DNA of 64,000 bases from Nocardioides sp. QY071 (GTDB lineage: Bacteria > Actinomycetota > Actinomycetes > Propionibacteriales > Nocardioidaceae): the NCBI RefSeq assembly GCF_029961765.1, contig NZ_CP124681.1, positions 1,302,001 to 1,366,000 of the forward strand, read 5' to 3'. This document shows, one piece after another, positions 25,957 through 33,857 of this stretch. How positions within the stretch are numbered: position 1 is the first letter of the stretch; the number at the start of each line of letters is the position of its first letter. The position numbers and the translations under genes were made by a program. The notes beneath the pieces are model-generated. The model saw only the letters and a program-made list of their open reading frames with translations, searched no databases and was not told where the DNA came from.

Positions 25957-26342
25957 GCGCTGCGCTCGAGCTGGACGAGCCGCTCCTCGTAGAGCGCGAT
26001 CTTGAGGTCGATGGCGCCCAGGTGCGCGGTGACCTCGGCGAGCTGGCGGCATACCTCGTCGCGGTGGGCCTGCAGCAGCGCCAGTCGCTCCTCCTCGTTG
26101 CCGTCGCCCGCCCGCACGAGGTCGGCGTAGCGCCGCACGTCACGGATCGGCATCCCCGTCGAACGCAGCCTGGTCACCAGCTCGATCCAGCGCAGGTCCG
26201 GCTCGTCGTAGCGCCGGTGCCCGCTGTTGTCGCGGGGCACCGGGCGCAGCAGCAGCCCGTCCTTCTCGTAGTAGCGCAGGGTGTCCGCGGTCAGGCCCAG
26301 GAGCTCAGCGGCCTCGGCGATGGTGGGTCCGGTGCTCGGCAT
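25953..26342 (-). CDS. MerR-family transcriptional regulator
   Basis: The 129-aa protein has the N-terminal MerR winged helix ([28 protein letters not shown], residues 7-34) and the second helix pair [18 protein letters not shown] long coiled-coil dimer helix follows. There is no cysteine metal-binding signature, so it is closer to the stress- or drug-type MerR proteins (NmlR/SoxR-like without the cluster). It precedes the aldo/keto reductase by 34 nt, and the operator overlaps its own stop codon. It is therefore the evident regulator of that gene. GACACT 6 nt upstream suggests a leaderless start. Confidence 0.9.
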   Translation of the reverse strand: MPSTGPTIAEAAELLGLTADTLRYYEKDGLLLRPVPRDNSGHRRYDEPDLRWIELVTRLRSTGMPIRDVRRYADLVRAGDGNEEERLALLQAHRDEVCRQLAEVTAHLGAIDLKIALYEERLVQLERSA

Positions 26343-26392
26343 GGTCCCAGTGTCGCTCAGGTCCGGGCATCCGCGCCCGCCATGATGGACCC

Positions 26393-27403
26393 GTGCGCCG
26401 CTCCTTCACCTTCACCGACACCTGGCTCGTCGCCGCGCCGGTGGACGACGTGGCGGCGGCCCTGGTCGATCTCGAGCACTACCCGCGCTGGTGGCCGCAG
26501 GTCCGCGCGGTCGCCAAGCTCGGCCCGGACACCGCGTGGGTGCGCTGCCGCTCCGCCCTGCCCTACACGCTCGACCTGGTCCTCGACGCCGTCTCCCGCA
26601 CGCCCCCGGTGGTGGAGGTGGCGATCGGGGGCGACCTCGACGGGTTCGCCCGGTTCACGCTCACCGCGGAGGGCGGCCGGACCCGGCTGGACTTCGCCCA
26701 GGAGGTCACGGTCGGCGGGCTGCTCGCGCTGGCGTCGTACGGCGGCCGGTGGCTGCTGGAGTGGAACCACCGGCGGATGATGGCGGGGTGCCGAGAGGGA
26801 CTTCCCTCAGCGATACGCCGAGCGCCGGCGCACCTTCGCCTGCCGGTGCCGCCAGGGTCGCAGCACCACCACGGCCACCAGCCCGATCACCGCGCCGAAC
26901 ACCGCACCGGTGGCGTTGTCGATGATGTCGGTGACGTCGCAGGCCCGGTCGATGCGGGCCAGCTCCAGCTGGGTCTTCTCGATGAGGGCGGAGTACGCGG
27001 CCAGGCCGAGGAGCCCGGCGGGGGCGAGCAGCCAGCCGCTGCGCCATCGGGCGACCGCCAGCACGAGCAGGGCGCCGGCGGGCACGAAGAGCACGGTGTT
27101 GAGGGTGCGCTGCCCGGACTGGAAGATCCAGAAGCCGTCGGGTGCGGGACCGCCGATGTCCCACGAGCAGGTCGTCATCCGGGTCTCGGCGGGGACGAAG
27201 CCGGTGTCGGGGGAGGTGGGGACCAGGGTGACCAGCGCGATCACCGCGACGGACCACAGGAAGCCCGCGATCGCGATCGCGGAGACCCAGCCGAGGGGGC
27301 GGGCGAGGGCGAGGCCGAGGAGGGCGCAGAGCACTCCCGCGACGCCGATGCCGAGCAGCATGACACCGGTCCCCCCGAACGTGACCATGGGCCAAGACGT
27401 TAG
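26393..27403 (+). CDS. SRPBCC-family protein with an unusually long, probably spurious C-terminal extension
   Basis: A GTG start (CATGAT 6 nt upstream) opens a frame whose first 140 or so codons are a normal SRPBCC/START-like protein: FTDTWLVAAPVDDVAAALVDLEHYPRWWPQV at the start and WNHRRMMAGCREGL at the end. Relatives end about there. Here the frame has no stop until 27403 and reads the complete antisense of the vanZ-like gene as a Gly/Asp/Glu-rich tail. Either the stop was lost by mutation or sequencing error, or the long overlap is real. The ligand is unknown. Confidence 0.65.
   Translation: MRRSFTFTDTWLVAAPVDDVAAALVDLEHYPRWWPQVRAVAKLGPDTAWVRCRSALPYTLDLVLDAVSRTPPVVEVAIGGDLDGFARFTLTAEGGRTRLDFAQEVTVGGLLALASYGGRWLLEWNHRRMMAGCREGLPSAIRRAPAHLRLPVPPGSQHHHGHQPDHRAEHRTGGVVDDVGDVAGPVDAGQLQLGLLDEGGVRGQAEEPGGGEQPAAAPSGDRQHEQGAGGHEEHGVEGALPGLEDPEAVGCGTADVPRAGRHPGLGGDEAGVGGGGDQGDQRDHRDGPQEARDRDRGDPAEGAGEGEAEEGAEHSRDADAEQHDTGPPERDHGPRR
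26807..27388 (-). CDS. VanZ-family membrane protein
   Basis: The ATG at 27388 gives 193 aa with about five hydrophobic segments. The VanZ-like core includes WIFQSGQRTLNTVLFVPAGAL and SALIEKTQLELARIDRACDVTDIIDNATGAVFG, with the conserved acidic and Asn residues. VanZ confers low-level teicoplanin resistance in enterococci, but most members, including this one, have no assigned function. The gene overlaps the plus-strand SRPBCC frame along its full length. The frame stays open upstream of 27388, but without family similarity. Confidence 0.85.
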   Translation of the reverse strand: MVTFGGTGVMLLGIGVAGVLCALLGLALARPLGWVSAIAIAGFLWSVAVIALVTLVPTSPDTGFVPAETRMTTCSWDIGGPAPDGFWIFQSGQRTLNTVLFVPAGALLVLAVARWRSGWLLAPAGLLGLAAYSALIEKTQLELARIDRACDVTDIIDNATGAVFGAVIGLVAVVVLRPWRHRQAKVRRRSAYR

Positions 27404-27441
27404 CCGCCCGACCCTGCCGCGCCCCAGCCGGCGGCGCTGGT

Positions 27442-28245
27442 TCAGGAGGCCTGCGCGCGCTGCTTCGCGATGAACCTCGTCGCCATCCGGTTGACGAACA
27501 TCGGCGCGAGCCGGCCGACCCGCCACGCGATCCTTGCCTGGCGGGGCTCGATCACGATCGCCTCGTTCGCCGCGACGGCGGCGAGGACCCGGCGGGCCAG
27601 CACGTCCGGGTCGACGGGCCGCTTGACACCCTGCCCCTCGAGGTAGAAGTCGCGGCCCCGGAACGGCCCGATCTCGCCCTTGTCGAGGATCGGGGTGTCG
27701 ACGGCGGCCGGGCACACGACGGTCACGCCGACGTCGTGCGCGGCGCCCTCGGTGCGCAGCGCGAGGGAGAGCCCGACCACGGCGTGCTTGGTGGTGACGT
27801 ACGACGTCATCAACCCCGCCGCCATCAGTCCGCCCATCGAGGCGGTGTTGACGATGTGACCTCCACCCTGGGCGATCATCCGCGGGTACGCCGCGTGCAC
27901 GCCGTGCACCACACCGCGGATGTTGACGTCGATGATCGCGTTCCACTGCGCCAGGCTCAGCGACTCGGTCGCGCCGAGCCAGGTGATCCCGGCGTTGTTG
28001 AACATCAGGTCGATCCGGCCGTGCTCGGTGACCACGGCCGCCACTGCCTCCTCGACCGCCGCGGACGAGGTGACGTCGACCTGCCGCGCCACCGCGGTCC
28101 CGGGCCCCGACGCGGAGGAGGCCACGGCCGAGGCCGCGTCGAGGTCCAGGTCGGCGCACACGACGTACGCACCGTCGGCGACCAGCGCCCGCACCAGCGC
28201 GGCGCCGATGCCGGAGCCGCCGCCGGTGACGACAGCCGTCCTCAC
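27442..28245 (-). CDS. Short-chain dehydrogenase/reductase
   Basis: The GTG at 28245 overlaps the stop of the upstream SDR (GTGA) and gives 267 aa. The cofactor motif is VVTGGGSGIG. NNAG and the catalytic Ser (TASMGG) and YVTTK follow, in classical SDR order, and ADLDL after the second strand suits NAD. The C-terminal 60 residues (RQARIAWRVGRLAPMFVNRM) are basic and may be amphipathic. With the second SDR and the divergent monooxygenase operon it probably serves one oxidative catabolic pathway with an unknown substrate. Confidence 0.9.
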   Translation of the reverse strand: MRTAVVTGGGSGIGAALVRALVADGAYVVCADLDLDAASAVASSASGPGTAVARQVDVTSSAAVEEAVAAVVTEHGRIDLMFNNAGITWLGATESLSLAQWNAIIDVNIRGVVHGVHAAYPRMIAQGGGHIVNTASMGGLMAAGLMTSYVTTKHAVVGLSLALRTEGAAHDVGVTVVCPAAVDTPILDKGEIGPFRGRDFYLEGQGVKRPVDPDVLARRVLAAVAANEAIVIEPRQARIAWRVGRLAPMFVNRMATRFIAKQRAQAS

Positions 28246-28970
28246 GCGAACGCCTTCTCGACCAGGGCGACGAGGTCCGGGTAGCGGCGCAGGTGCGCGC
28301 CGCCGTTGATGTCGAGGGTCTCGCCGGTGATCCACGTCGACTCGTCGGAGAGCAGGAACCGGATGGCGGCGGCGATCTCCACCGGCTCGCCGGAGCGGCC
28401 GAGGGCGGTGTTCTCGAGGTAGTCCTCGCGCACGCCGGGGATGTCCATCGCAGGCGCGGTCAGCGGGGTGACGACCAGGCCGGGCGCGACCGCGTTGACG
28501 CGTACGCCGCGCGCGCCGAGCTCGAGCGCGGCCACCTCGGTGAGGGCGACCAGGCCCGCCTTCGCGGCGCAGTACGCCGCCAGGCCGGTCCCGGGCTGGC
28601 GTGCGTTGAGCGAGGAGAGCGAGACCAGGGAGCCGCCGTCCGCGACCCGGCGCCCGGCGTGCTTGAGGACCAGGAAGGCGCCGTTGAGGCAGACGTCGAC
28701 GACCCGGCGCCACTCGGTCGCATCGTGGTCGACGACGCGCGACAGCGTGCTCACGCCGGCGCAGTTGACCACGCCGTGGGGAGCGCCGTGCTCGGCGACG
28801 ACCAGGTCGAAGAGGGCCTCGACGGAGGTCTCGTCCGTGACGTCGACGAACGCGTCGGCCGCCCTACCGGGCAGGTCCGCGACCACGACCTCGTGTCCGG
28901 CCGCGCGCAACACCTGGGCGGTGGCCGCCCCGATCCCGGATGCGCCGCCGATGACGACCGATACCTGCAT
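28242..28970 (-). CDS. Short-chain dehydrogenase/reductase
   Basis: The ATG at 28970 has AGGAGA upstream and gives 242 aa. The motifs are IGGASGIG near the N-terminus, VNCAGVSTLSR, SLSSLNARQ with the catalytic Ser, YCAAKAG with Tyr and Lys, and ETLDINGG at the end. ADLPGR after the second strand suggests NAD. It is the first gene of a two-gene minus-strand operon whose promoter is shared with the flavin monooxygenase through a palindrome at 29001-29014. The substrate is unknown. Confidence 0.9.
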   Translation of the reverse strand: MQVSVVIGGASGIGAATAQVLRAAGHEVVVADLPGRAADAFVDVTDETSVEALFDLVVAEHGAPHGVVNCAGVSTLSRVVDHDATEWRRVVDVCLNGAFLVLKHAGRRVADGGSLVSLSSLNARQPGTGLAAYCAAKAGLVALTEVAALELGARGVRVNAVAPGLVVTPLTAPAMDIPGVREDYLENTALGRSGEPVEIAAAIRFLLSDESTWITGETLDINGGAHLRRYPDLVALVEKAFA

Positions 28971-29000
28971 CTGCGTTCTCCTGACGTTCGTCTGAATCTG

Positions 29001-29043
29001 TTGACACGTGTCAAATAGCAGGCCTAACGTGACGCCCGTCACG
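29001..29043. promoter_or_regulatory. Divergent promoter with palindrome TTGACACGTGTCAA and a second dyad
   Basis: The 14-bp perfect palindrome at 29001-29014 contains TTGACA on both strands. On the plus strand TTGACA (29001-29006) and TAACGT (29025-29030) make a promoter with an 18-bp spacer. A second dyad, CGTGACG-CC-CGTCACG (29028-29043), overlaps the -10 and start region. The TetR protein of the plus-strand operon is the obvious candidate ligand. Confidence 0.65.
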
Positions 29044-29068
29044 CTGATCTGTCAAGGAGGAAGTCGGA

Positions 29069-30394
29069 ATGTCCCGACCCACCGTCGCTGTCATCGGAGC
29101 CGGCATCAGCGGCCTCACGATGAGCAAGATGCTGGCCGACTACGGCCTGGAGTTCACGACCTTCGAGGCCTCGGACCGGGTCGGCGGCAACTGGGCGTTC
29201 GGCAACCCCAACGGCCACAGCAGCGCCTACCGGTCACTGCACATCGACACCTCGAAGCACCAGCTGTCCTTCAGGGACTTCCCGATGCCCGACGAGTACC
29301 CGGACTTCCCGCACCACACCCAGATCAAGGACTACCTCGACGCGTACGCCGACGCCTTCGACATCCGCCGGCGCATCGAGTTCGAGAACGGCGTGGTCAG
29401 CGCCGAGCGCCGAACCGAAGGCGGCTGGGACATCACCGACCAGGCGGGCCGGACCCGCGGCTTCGACGTGCTCGTGGTGGCGAACGGCCACCACTGGGAC
29501 CCCCGCTTCGCCGAGTTTTCCGGCGAGTTCACCGGCGAGACGATCCACTCACACGCGTACATCGACCCGTGGACGCCGTTGCACCTGATGGACAAGCGGA
29601 TCCTCGTGGTCGGGATCGGCAACAGCGCGGCGGACATCACCGTGGAGCTGTCGCAGAAGGCGATGCGCAACCAGGTCACCCTGTCGACCCGGAGCAGCGC
29701 GTGGATCGTGCCCAAGCTGCTCTACGGCAAGGCCGCCGACATGAACTACCGCACCAACCCGCACCTGCCGTTGAGCTGGCAGCGCAAGGTGGCGCAGTGG
29801 GGCCAGCGATTCACCGCTTCCGACCCGACGCTCTACGGCCTGCCCACGCCCAACCACAAGTTCTTCGAGGCCCACCCCACCCAGTCCGGCGAGCTGCCGC
29901 TGCGACTGAAGTCCGGCGACGTCACCCCCAAGGGCAACGTCGCCCGGCTCGACGGCCAGACCGTCCACTTCGAGGACGGCACGAGCGCGGACTTCGACGT
30001 GATCATCTACGCGACGGGCTACAACATCACCTTCCCGTTCTTCGATCCCGAGCTCATCAGCGCCCCCGACAACGAGATCCGGCTCTACAAGCGGGTCTTC
30101 AAGCCCGGCTTCGACGACCTCGCCTTCATCGGCTTCGCCCAGTCGACGCCGACGCTGTTCCCGTTCGTCGAGTGCCAGACCCGGATGGTGGCAGCCTGGC
30201 TGGTCGGTCGCTATGCGACGCCGTCGATCGCCGAGATGGAGCGGGTGATCGACGAGGACACGCAGAAGTACACCGGTCACATGGTCCCGAGTGCCCGGCA
30301 CACCCAGCAGCTCGACTACTTCGTCTACGAGCACGACCTTCGGACGAGGGAGATCCCCGCCGGCCGGGCGCGCGCGGCGGCGGTGGCGCGATGA
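29069..30394 (+). CDS. Flavin-containing monooxygenase
   Basis: The 441-aa protein follows a strong AAGGAGGAA ribosome-binding site. It has the FAD motif GAGISG (10-15), VGGNWAFG, an FMO-fingerprint-like FSGEFTGETIHSHAY, the NADPH motif GIGNSA and the late ATGYNITFPFF, as in class B monooxygenases. It would oxygenate a heteroatom or a carbonyl (Baeyer-Villiger-type) with NADPH and O2. It is the first gene of an operon with TetR (ATGA overlap) and an alpha/beta hydrolase (ATGA overlap). A Baeyer-Villiger ester product followed by hydrolysis is a plausible scheme. Confidence 0.9.
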   Translation: MSRPTVAVIGAGISGLTMSKMLADYGLEFTTFEASDRVGGNWAFGNPNGHSSAYRSLHIDTSKHQLSFRDFPMPDEYPDFPHHTQIKDYLDAYADAFDIRRRIEFENGVVSAERRTEGGWDITDQAGRTRGFDVLVVANGHHWDPRFAEFSGEFTGETIHSHAYIDPWTPLHLMDKRILVVGIGNSAADITVELSQKAMRNQVTLSTRSSAWIVPKLLYGKAADMNYRTNPHLPLSWQRKVAQWGQRFTASDPTLYGLPTPNHKFFEAHPTQSGELPLRLKSGDVTPKGNVARLDGQTVHFEDGTSADFDVIIYATGYNITFPFFDPELISAPDNEIRLYKRVFKPGFDDLAFIGFAQSTPTLFPFVECQTRMVAAWLVGRYATPSIAEMERVIDEDTQKYTGHMVPSARHTQQLDYFVYEHDLRTREIPAGRARAAAVAR

Positions 30395-31020
30395 ACGACG
30401 AGCGCCTCTGGGCGCGCATGGTCGACCGTCGCAGCGTCAACCGTGGCGACCAGCGCCGCGCCGCGCTGCTGGCCGCGCTCGACGACCTGCTCCGTGAGCA
30501 GACGCTCGAGGAGATCAACGTCGCCGAGATCTCGCGGCGCGCGGGCGTCACCCGCTCGGCCTTCTACTTCTACTTCGAGAGCAAGGCGACCGCCGTCCTG
30601 GCCCTGATGGCGGAGCTGTACGACGACGCGTCGGACGCCACCGACCTGCTGGTCAAGGCCGAGGGCGACCCGCGGGCCCGGATCCGCACGGTCGTCGCGA
30701 CCCTCTTCGACTCGGTCGACAAGACGCCGCACACCTACCGGGCGCTCCTCGAGGCCCGCGCCACCAGCCCGGCCGTCCGCGAGCTGTGGGAGGCGGGACG
30801 CGCCGAGTTCGCCGAGATGACCGCCGAGATGATCGAGCGAGAGCGGGCTCACGGGCACGCGCCGCAGGGCGTCGACGCCCACGTCCTCGCCGCCGTCCTC
30901 CTCGACCTCAACGACCACGCTGTCGAGCGGCACGCGCTGGGTGTCGGTCCTGATCGCGAGGGCCACATCGACGCGATCACCCACATCTGGATCCAGAGCA
31001 TCTACGGGAGCCCCGCATGA
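30391..31020 (+). CDS. TetR-family transcriptional regulator
   Basis: The ATG at 30391 overlaps the monooxygenase stop and gives 209 aa. The N-terminal TetR helix-turn-helix is INVAEISRRAGVTRSAFYFYFESKATAV (about 40-67). The C-terminal ligand domain is helical and unremarkable. It is co-translated with the monooxygenase and the hydrolase, so autoregulation of the divergent promoter at 29001-29043 is likely. Related dyads in the haem oxygenase promoter raise the possibility of a second target. Confidence 0.9.
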   Translation: MNDERLWARMVDRRSVNRGDQRRAALLAALDDLLREQTLEEINVAEISRRAGVTRSAFYFYFESKATAVLALMAELYDDASDATDLLVKAEGDPRARIRTVVATLFDSVDKTPHTYRALLEARATSPAVRELWEAGRAEFAEMTAEMIERERAHGHAPQGVDAHVLAAVLLDLNDHAVERHALGVGPDREGHIDAITHIWIQSIYGSPA

Positions 31021-31949
31021 CCGGCACGACCTTCGACCTCACCTCCGGCGGCGTGCGCTGCGCCGCCACCCACGTCGCCGGGGAGGACGGCGCCCCGGTC
31101 GTCGTCCTCGCGCACGGCCTCGCCGGCACCCAGGACGCCGGCACGTTCCCGTTCGCCGAGGCCTTCGCCGCGGCCGGTCTGCACGCGGTCACCTTCGACT
31201 ACCGCGGCTTCGGCGCCTCCGACGCCGCCGAGGGCGAGCCGCGCCAGGTCGTCTCGCTCGCCGGGCAGGTCGCCGACCTGCACGCCGCCGTCGACGCCGC
31301 GAAGCAGCTCCCCGGTGTCGACGCGACCCGGGTCGTGCTCTGGGGCGTCTCGCTCGGGGGTGGGCACGTCGTGTCCGTCGCCGCCGAGCGCACCGACATC
31401 ACCGCGGTCGTCTCGGTGGTCCCGATGGTCGACGGCCTCGCCGCCGCGCGGCTGGCCACCCGGCATCACAGCGCCGGACAGCTGCTCGCCTCGACCGGGC
31501 GCGGCCTCGCGAGCGCCGTACGACGCAGGGCGGGTCGCGGCCCCGCGATGATCCCGGTCGTGGCGCAGCCCGGCGAGACCGGTGCGCTGACCCTGTCCGG
31601 CGCCTACGAGGACTACCTCGCGATCGCCGGCCCCACCTGGCGCAACGAGATCGCAGCCGACGTCGTGATGGAGCTCGGCACCCGCGCGCCGGCGAAGGCC
31701 GCGGCGGCGCTCGCCGACATCCCCTGGCTGGTCCAGGTCGCCGACTTCGACCGCAGCGCTCCGCTGCACGCCGCGATGAAGGCAGCCTTCGCGGGCAGGG
31801 CCGAGGTCCGCCACTACCCGGGCGACCACTTCGACCTGTTCGCAGGCAAGCCGTTCCACGAGCCCGCCGTCGAGCACGCCCTCCACTTCCTGCGGCGCCA
31901 CGTCGGGAGCGTCGCCTCGGCCGAGGCGGTCGGTCAGGCCGCCCGGTAG
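31017..31949 (+). CDS. Alpha/beta hydrolase
   Basis: The 310-aa protein has an oxyanion segment (LAHGLAGTQD), the nucleophile elbow GVSLGG and a late acid-His region (YPGDHFDLF), the layout of dienelactone hydrolase or esterase-like enzymes. It follows TetR with an ATGA overlap and is the last gene of the monooxygenase operon. Hydrolysis of the ester or lactone made by the monooxygenase is the natural guess. The 3' end overlaps the convergent haem oxygenase gene by 16 bp. Confidence 0.9.
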   Translation: MTGTTFDLTSGGVRCAATHVAGEDGAPVVVLAHGLAGTQDAGTFPFAEAFAAAGLHAVTFDYRGFGASDAAEGEPRQVVSLAGQVADLHAAVDAAKQLPGVDATRVVLWGVSLGGGHVVSVAAERTDITAVVSVVPMVDGLAAARLATRHHSAGQLLASTGRGLASAVRRRAGRGPAMIPVVAQPGETGALTLSGAYEDYLAIAGPTWRNEIAADVVMELGTRAPAKAAAALADIPWLVQVADFDRSAPLHAAMKAAFAGRAEVRHYPGDHFDLFAGKPFHEPAVEHALHFLRRHVGSVASAEAVGQAAR

Positions 31950-32599
31950 CGCTCGATCTGCCCGCCGAGCTCCTCGAACACCGCCTGGTTGAGGCTGAAC
32001 ACGGCCCGCACCTCGTCGACGACCCGCTCGACCTCGCCGGGGGTGAGGTCGAGCGCGTCGAGCCGAGCGCGGTAGTCGTCCTTGTAGGGCTTCGGCTTCG
32101 CGATCTGCGCGAAGTCGTAGAAGCGCACGCCCGCGCCCTCGGGCAGGTCGAAGGTGCGCTGCAGCACGCGGCCGATCACCTGGCCGCCGGAGAGGTCGCC
32201 GAGGTAGCGCGTGTAGTGGTGCGCGACGAGGAGGCCGCCCCAGGCGGCGCCGGCGCGGATCCGGTCGACGTACGCCGTCGCGGCGGGGGAGTCGACGCTG
32301 GCGGGGTCGATGCCCGGAGCCCAGTGGGCGAGGTCGGCGTCGATCGCGGCGAGCCGCTCGAGCGCGGGGTCGTGGACCGCGGCGACGATCGGGTCTGCCC
32401 GGTGCTCGGCGACGACCTCCTCGAGCGCGGCGTAGACACGGCGCAGCCGGAGCAGCAGGTCGGCGTACGCCTGCGCGGTGAGCCGGCCGTCGAGCAGCTC
32501 GGCCATGAACGTCGAGCCCTCGGCCGCCTCGTGCTCGGCGCGCGAGCCCTCGCGCATGGCCGTCGACAGCGGGACGAGGCCGGTCTCGGTCGGGGTCAT
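31934..32599 (-). CDS. Haem oxygenase (biliverdin-producing)
   Basis: The ATG at 32599 gives 221 aa, the usual size of HmuO. The proximal haem ligand is His23 in REGSRAEHEAAEGS. The flexible distal helix YLGDLSGGQVIGRVL carries the conserved Gly residues. It opens the haem ring to biliverdin, CO and iron. It is divergent from hmuTUV across a 142-bp regulatory region, so it would release iron from haem imported by that system. Its promoter carries tandem dyads distinct from the iron boxes. Confidence 0.94.
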   Translation of the reverse strand: MTPTETGLVPLSTAMREGSRAEHEAAEGSTFMAELLDGRLTAQAYADLLLRLRRVYAALEEVVAEHRADPIVAAVHDPALERLAAIDADLAHWAPGIDPASVDSPAATAYVDRIRAGAAWGGLLVAHHYTRYLGDLSGGQVIGRVLQRTFDLPEGAGVRFYDFAQIAKPKPYKDDYRARLDALDLTPGEVERVVDEVRAVFSLNQAVFEELGGQIERYRAA

Positions 32600-32631
32600 G
32601 GGGGGTGCTCCTTGGGGATCGAGTGAAGTTC

Positions 32632-32668
32632 TCGACAGATTGTCGACAAGATTCTGACAACTTGTCAA
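32632..32668 (-). promoter_or_regulatory. Haem oxygenase promoter with two GACA-N3-TGTC dyads
   Basis: On the minus strand, -35 TTGACA (32668-32663) and -10 GACAAT (32644-32639) are 18 bp apart. Dyads TCGACAGATTGTCGA (32632-32646) and TGACAACTTGTCA (32655-32667) have centres 22 bp, or two helical turns, apart and cover the -10 and the -35. Confidence 0.6.
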
Positions 32669-32684
32669 GACGTCTCAATCAAGA

Positions 32685-32714
32685 TTAGCCTAGCCTAAAT
32701 AAGGTTGACCTAAC
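32685..32714 (+). promoter_or_regulatory. Two candidate IdeR/DtxR iron boxes before hmuT
   Basis: TTAGCCTAGCCTAAATAA (32685-32702) and TAAGGTTGACCTAAC (32700-32714) resemble the DtxR/IdeR consensus TTAGGTTAGGCTAACCTAA. They are flanked by an inverted pair ATCAAGAT (32678-32685) and ATCTTGAT (32715-32722). The position upstream of haem uptake genes fits iron repression. Confidence 0.65.
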
Positions 32715-32741
32715 ATCTTGATCCGAGAGTGAGCACCCGCC

Positions 32742-33857
32742 GTGATGTCCCACCCCGTCCGATCGCCGCGGCGCCTGCTGGCCGCCGCGTCCGCCACGCT
32801 CCTCCTCGCGGGCTGCGGGCTCTCCTCGCCCGCTGCGTCGGAGCGCAGCGGGGGAGCGGACCGCGGTACGGCGGCCCCGCGGCTCGCGGACGTCACGCCG
32901 CTCGCCGACGCGCGGGACTGGACCGGTGCGACCAGCGCGGTCGTCGCAGACGGCACGGTCGACCCGGTCGCGACGCCGGAGCCCGCGCTGCCGGTGACGG
33001 TGACCGATGCGCAGGACACGTCGGTGACGGTGAAGGACGCCAGCCGGGTGCTGGCCCTCGACGTCTACGGCACCCTGGCCCGCACGGTCTTCGAGCTGGG
33101 GCTCGGCGACCGCGTCGTCGGGCGCGACATCTCCACGCAGTTCGACGAGGCCGCCGGCCTGCCGCTGGTGACGCAGAACGGCCACGACCTGGCGGCCGAG
33201 GCCATCCTCGAGCTGGACCCCACGGTCATCCTCACCGACACCTCGCTCGGGCCGTGGAACGTGATCCTGCAGATGCGCGACGCCGGCATCCCCGTCGTCG
33301 TGGTCGACAGCCACCGCGGCCTCGACAACGTCGCCGAGCTGACCACGCAGGTCGCCACGGCGCTCGGCGTACCGGAGGCGGGCGCGGCCCTCGTCGAGCG
33401 CACCGCCGCCGAGGTCGACGACGTGCGTACGGCGATCGCCGCCGTCGCGCCGAAGGCGGAGACCGACCGGCTGCGCACCCTGTTCCTCTACGTCCGCGGT
33501 CAGTCCGGCGTCTACTACCTCTTCGGCGAGGAGTCCGGCGCCGACGGCCTGATCGACGCGCTCGGGCTCTACGACGTCGCCGAGGAGATCGGCTGGGACG
33601 GCATGAAGCCGGTCACCGACGAGGCGATCGTCGCCGCCCAGCCCGACCTGGTGCTGATGATGAGCGGCGGCCTCGACTCGGTCGACGGCGTCGCCGGCCT
33701 GCTCGAGCGGCTGCCCGCACTGGCGAACACGCCGGCCGGCGAGCACGAGCGGTTCGTCGACATGGAGGACTCGCAGATCCTCGGCTTCGGACCGCAGACC
33801 GCTGACGTCCTCAACGCCCTCGCTGTCGCCGTCTACGCCCCCGAGGCCGTCTCGTGA
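32742..33857 (+). CDS. hmuT: Haem ABC transporter substrate-binding lipoprotein
   Basis: The 371-aa protein (GTG start, with an ATG one codon later) has a lipoprotein signal ending LLLAGC (Cys25). A periplasmic-binding-protein domain of the haem type follows, with RVLALDVYGTLARTVFELGLGDRVVGRD and the conserved Tyr in LFLYVRGQSGVYYLFGEESG. HmuT binds haemin at the cell surface and delivers it to the HmuU permease. It lies behind iron boxes and heads an operon of at least five genes in which each start overlaps or abuts the previous stop. Confidence 0.93.
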   Translation: MMSHPVRSPRRLLAAASATLLLAGCGLSSPAASERSGGADRGTAAPRLADVTPLADARDWTGATSAVVADGTVDPVATPEPALPVTVTDAQDTSVTVKDASRVLALDVYGTLARTVFELGLGDRVVGRDISTQFDEAAGLPLVTQNGHDLAAEAILELDPTVILTDTSLGPWNVILQMRDAGIPVVVVDSHRGLDNVAELTTQVATALGVPEAGAALVERTAAEVDDVRTAIAAVAPKAETDRLRTLFLYVRGQSGVYYLFGEESGADGLIDALGLYDVAEEIGWDGMKPVTDEAIVAAQPDLVLMMSGGLDSVDGVAGLLERLPALANTPAGEHERFVDMEDSQILGFGPQTADVLNALAVAVYAPEAVS

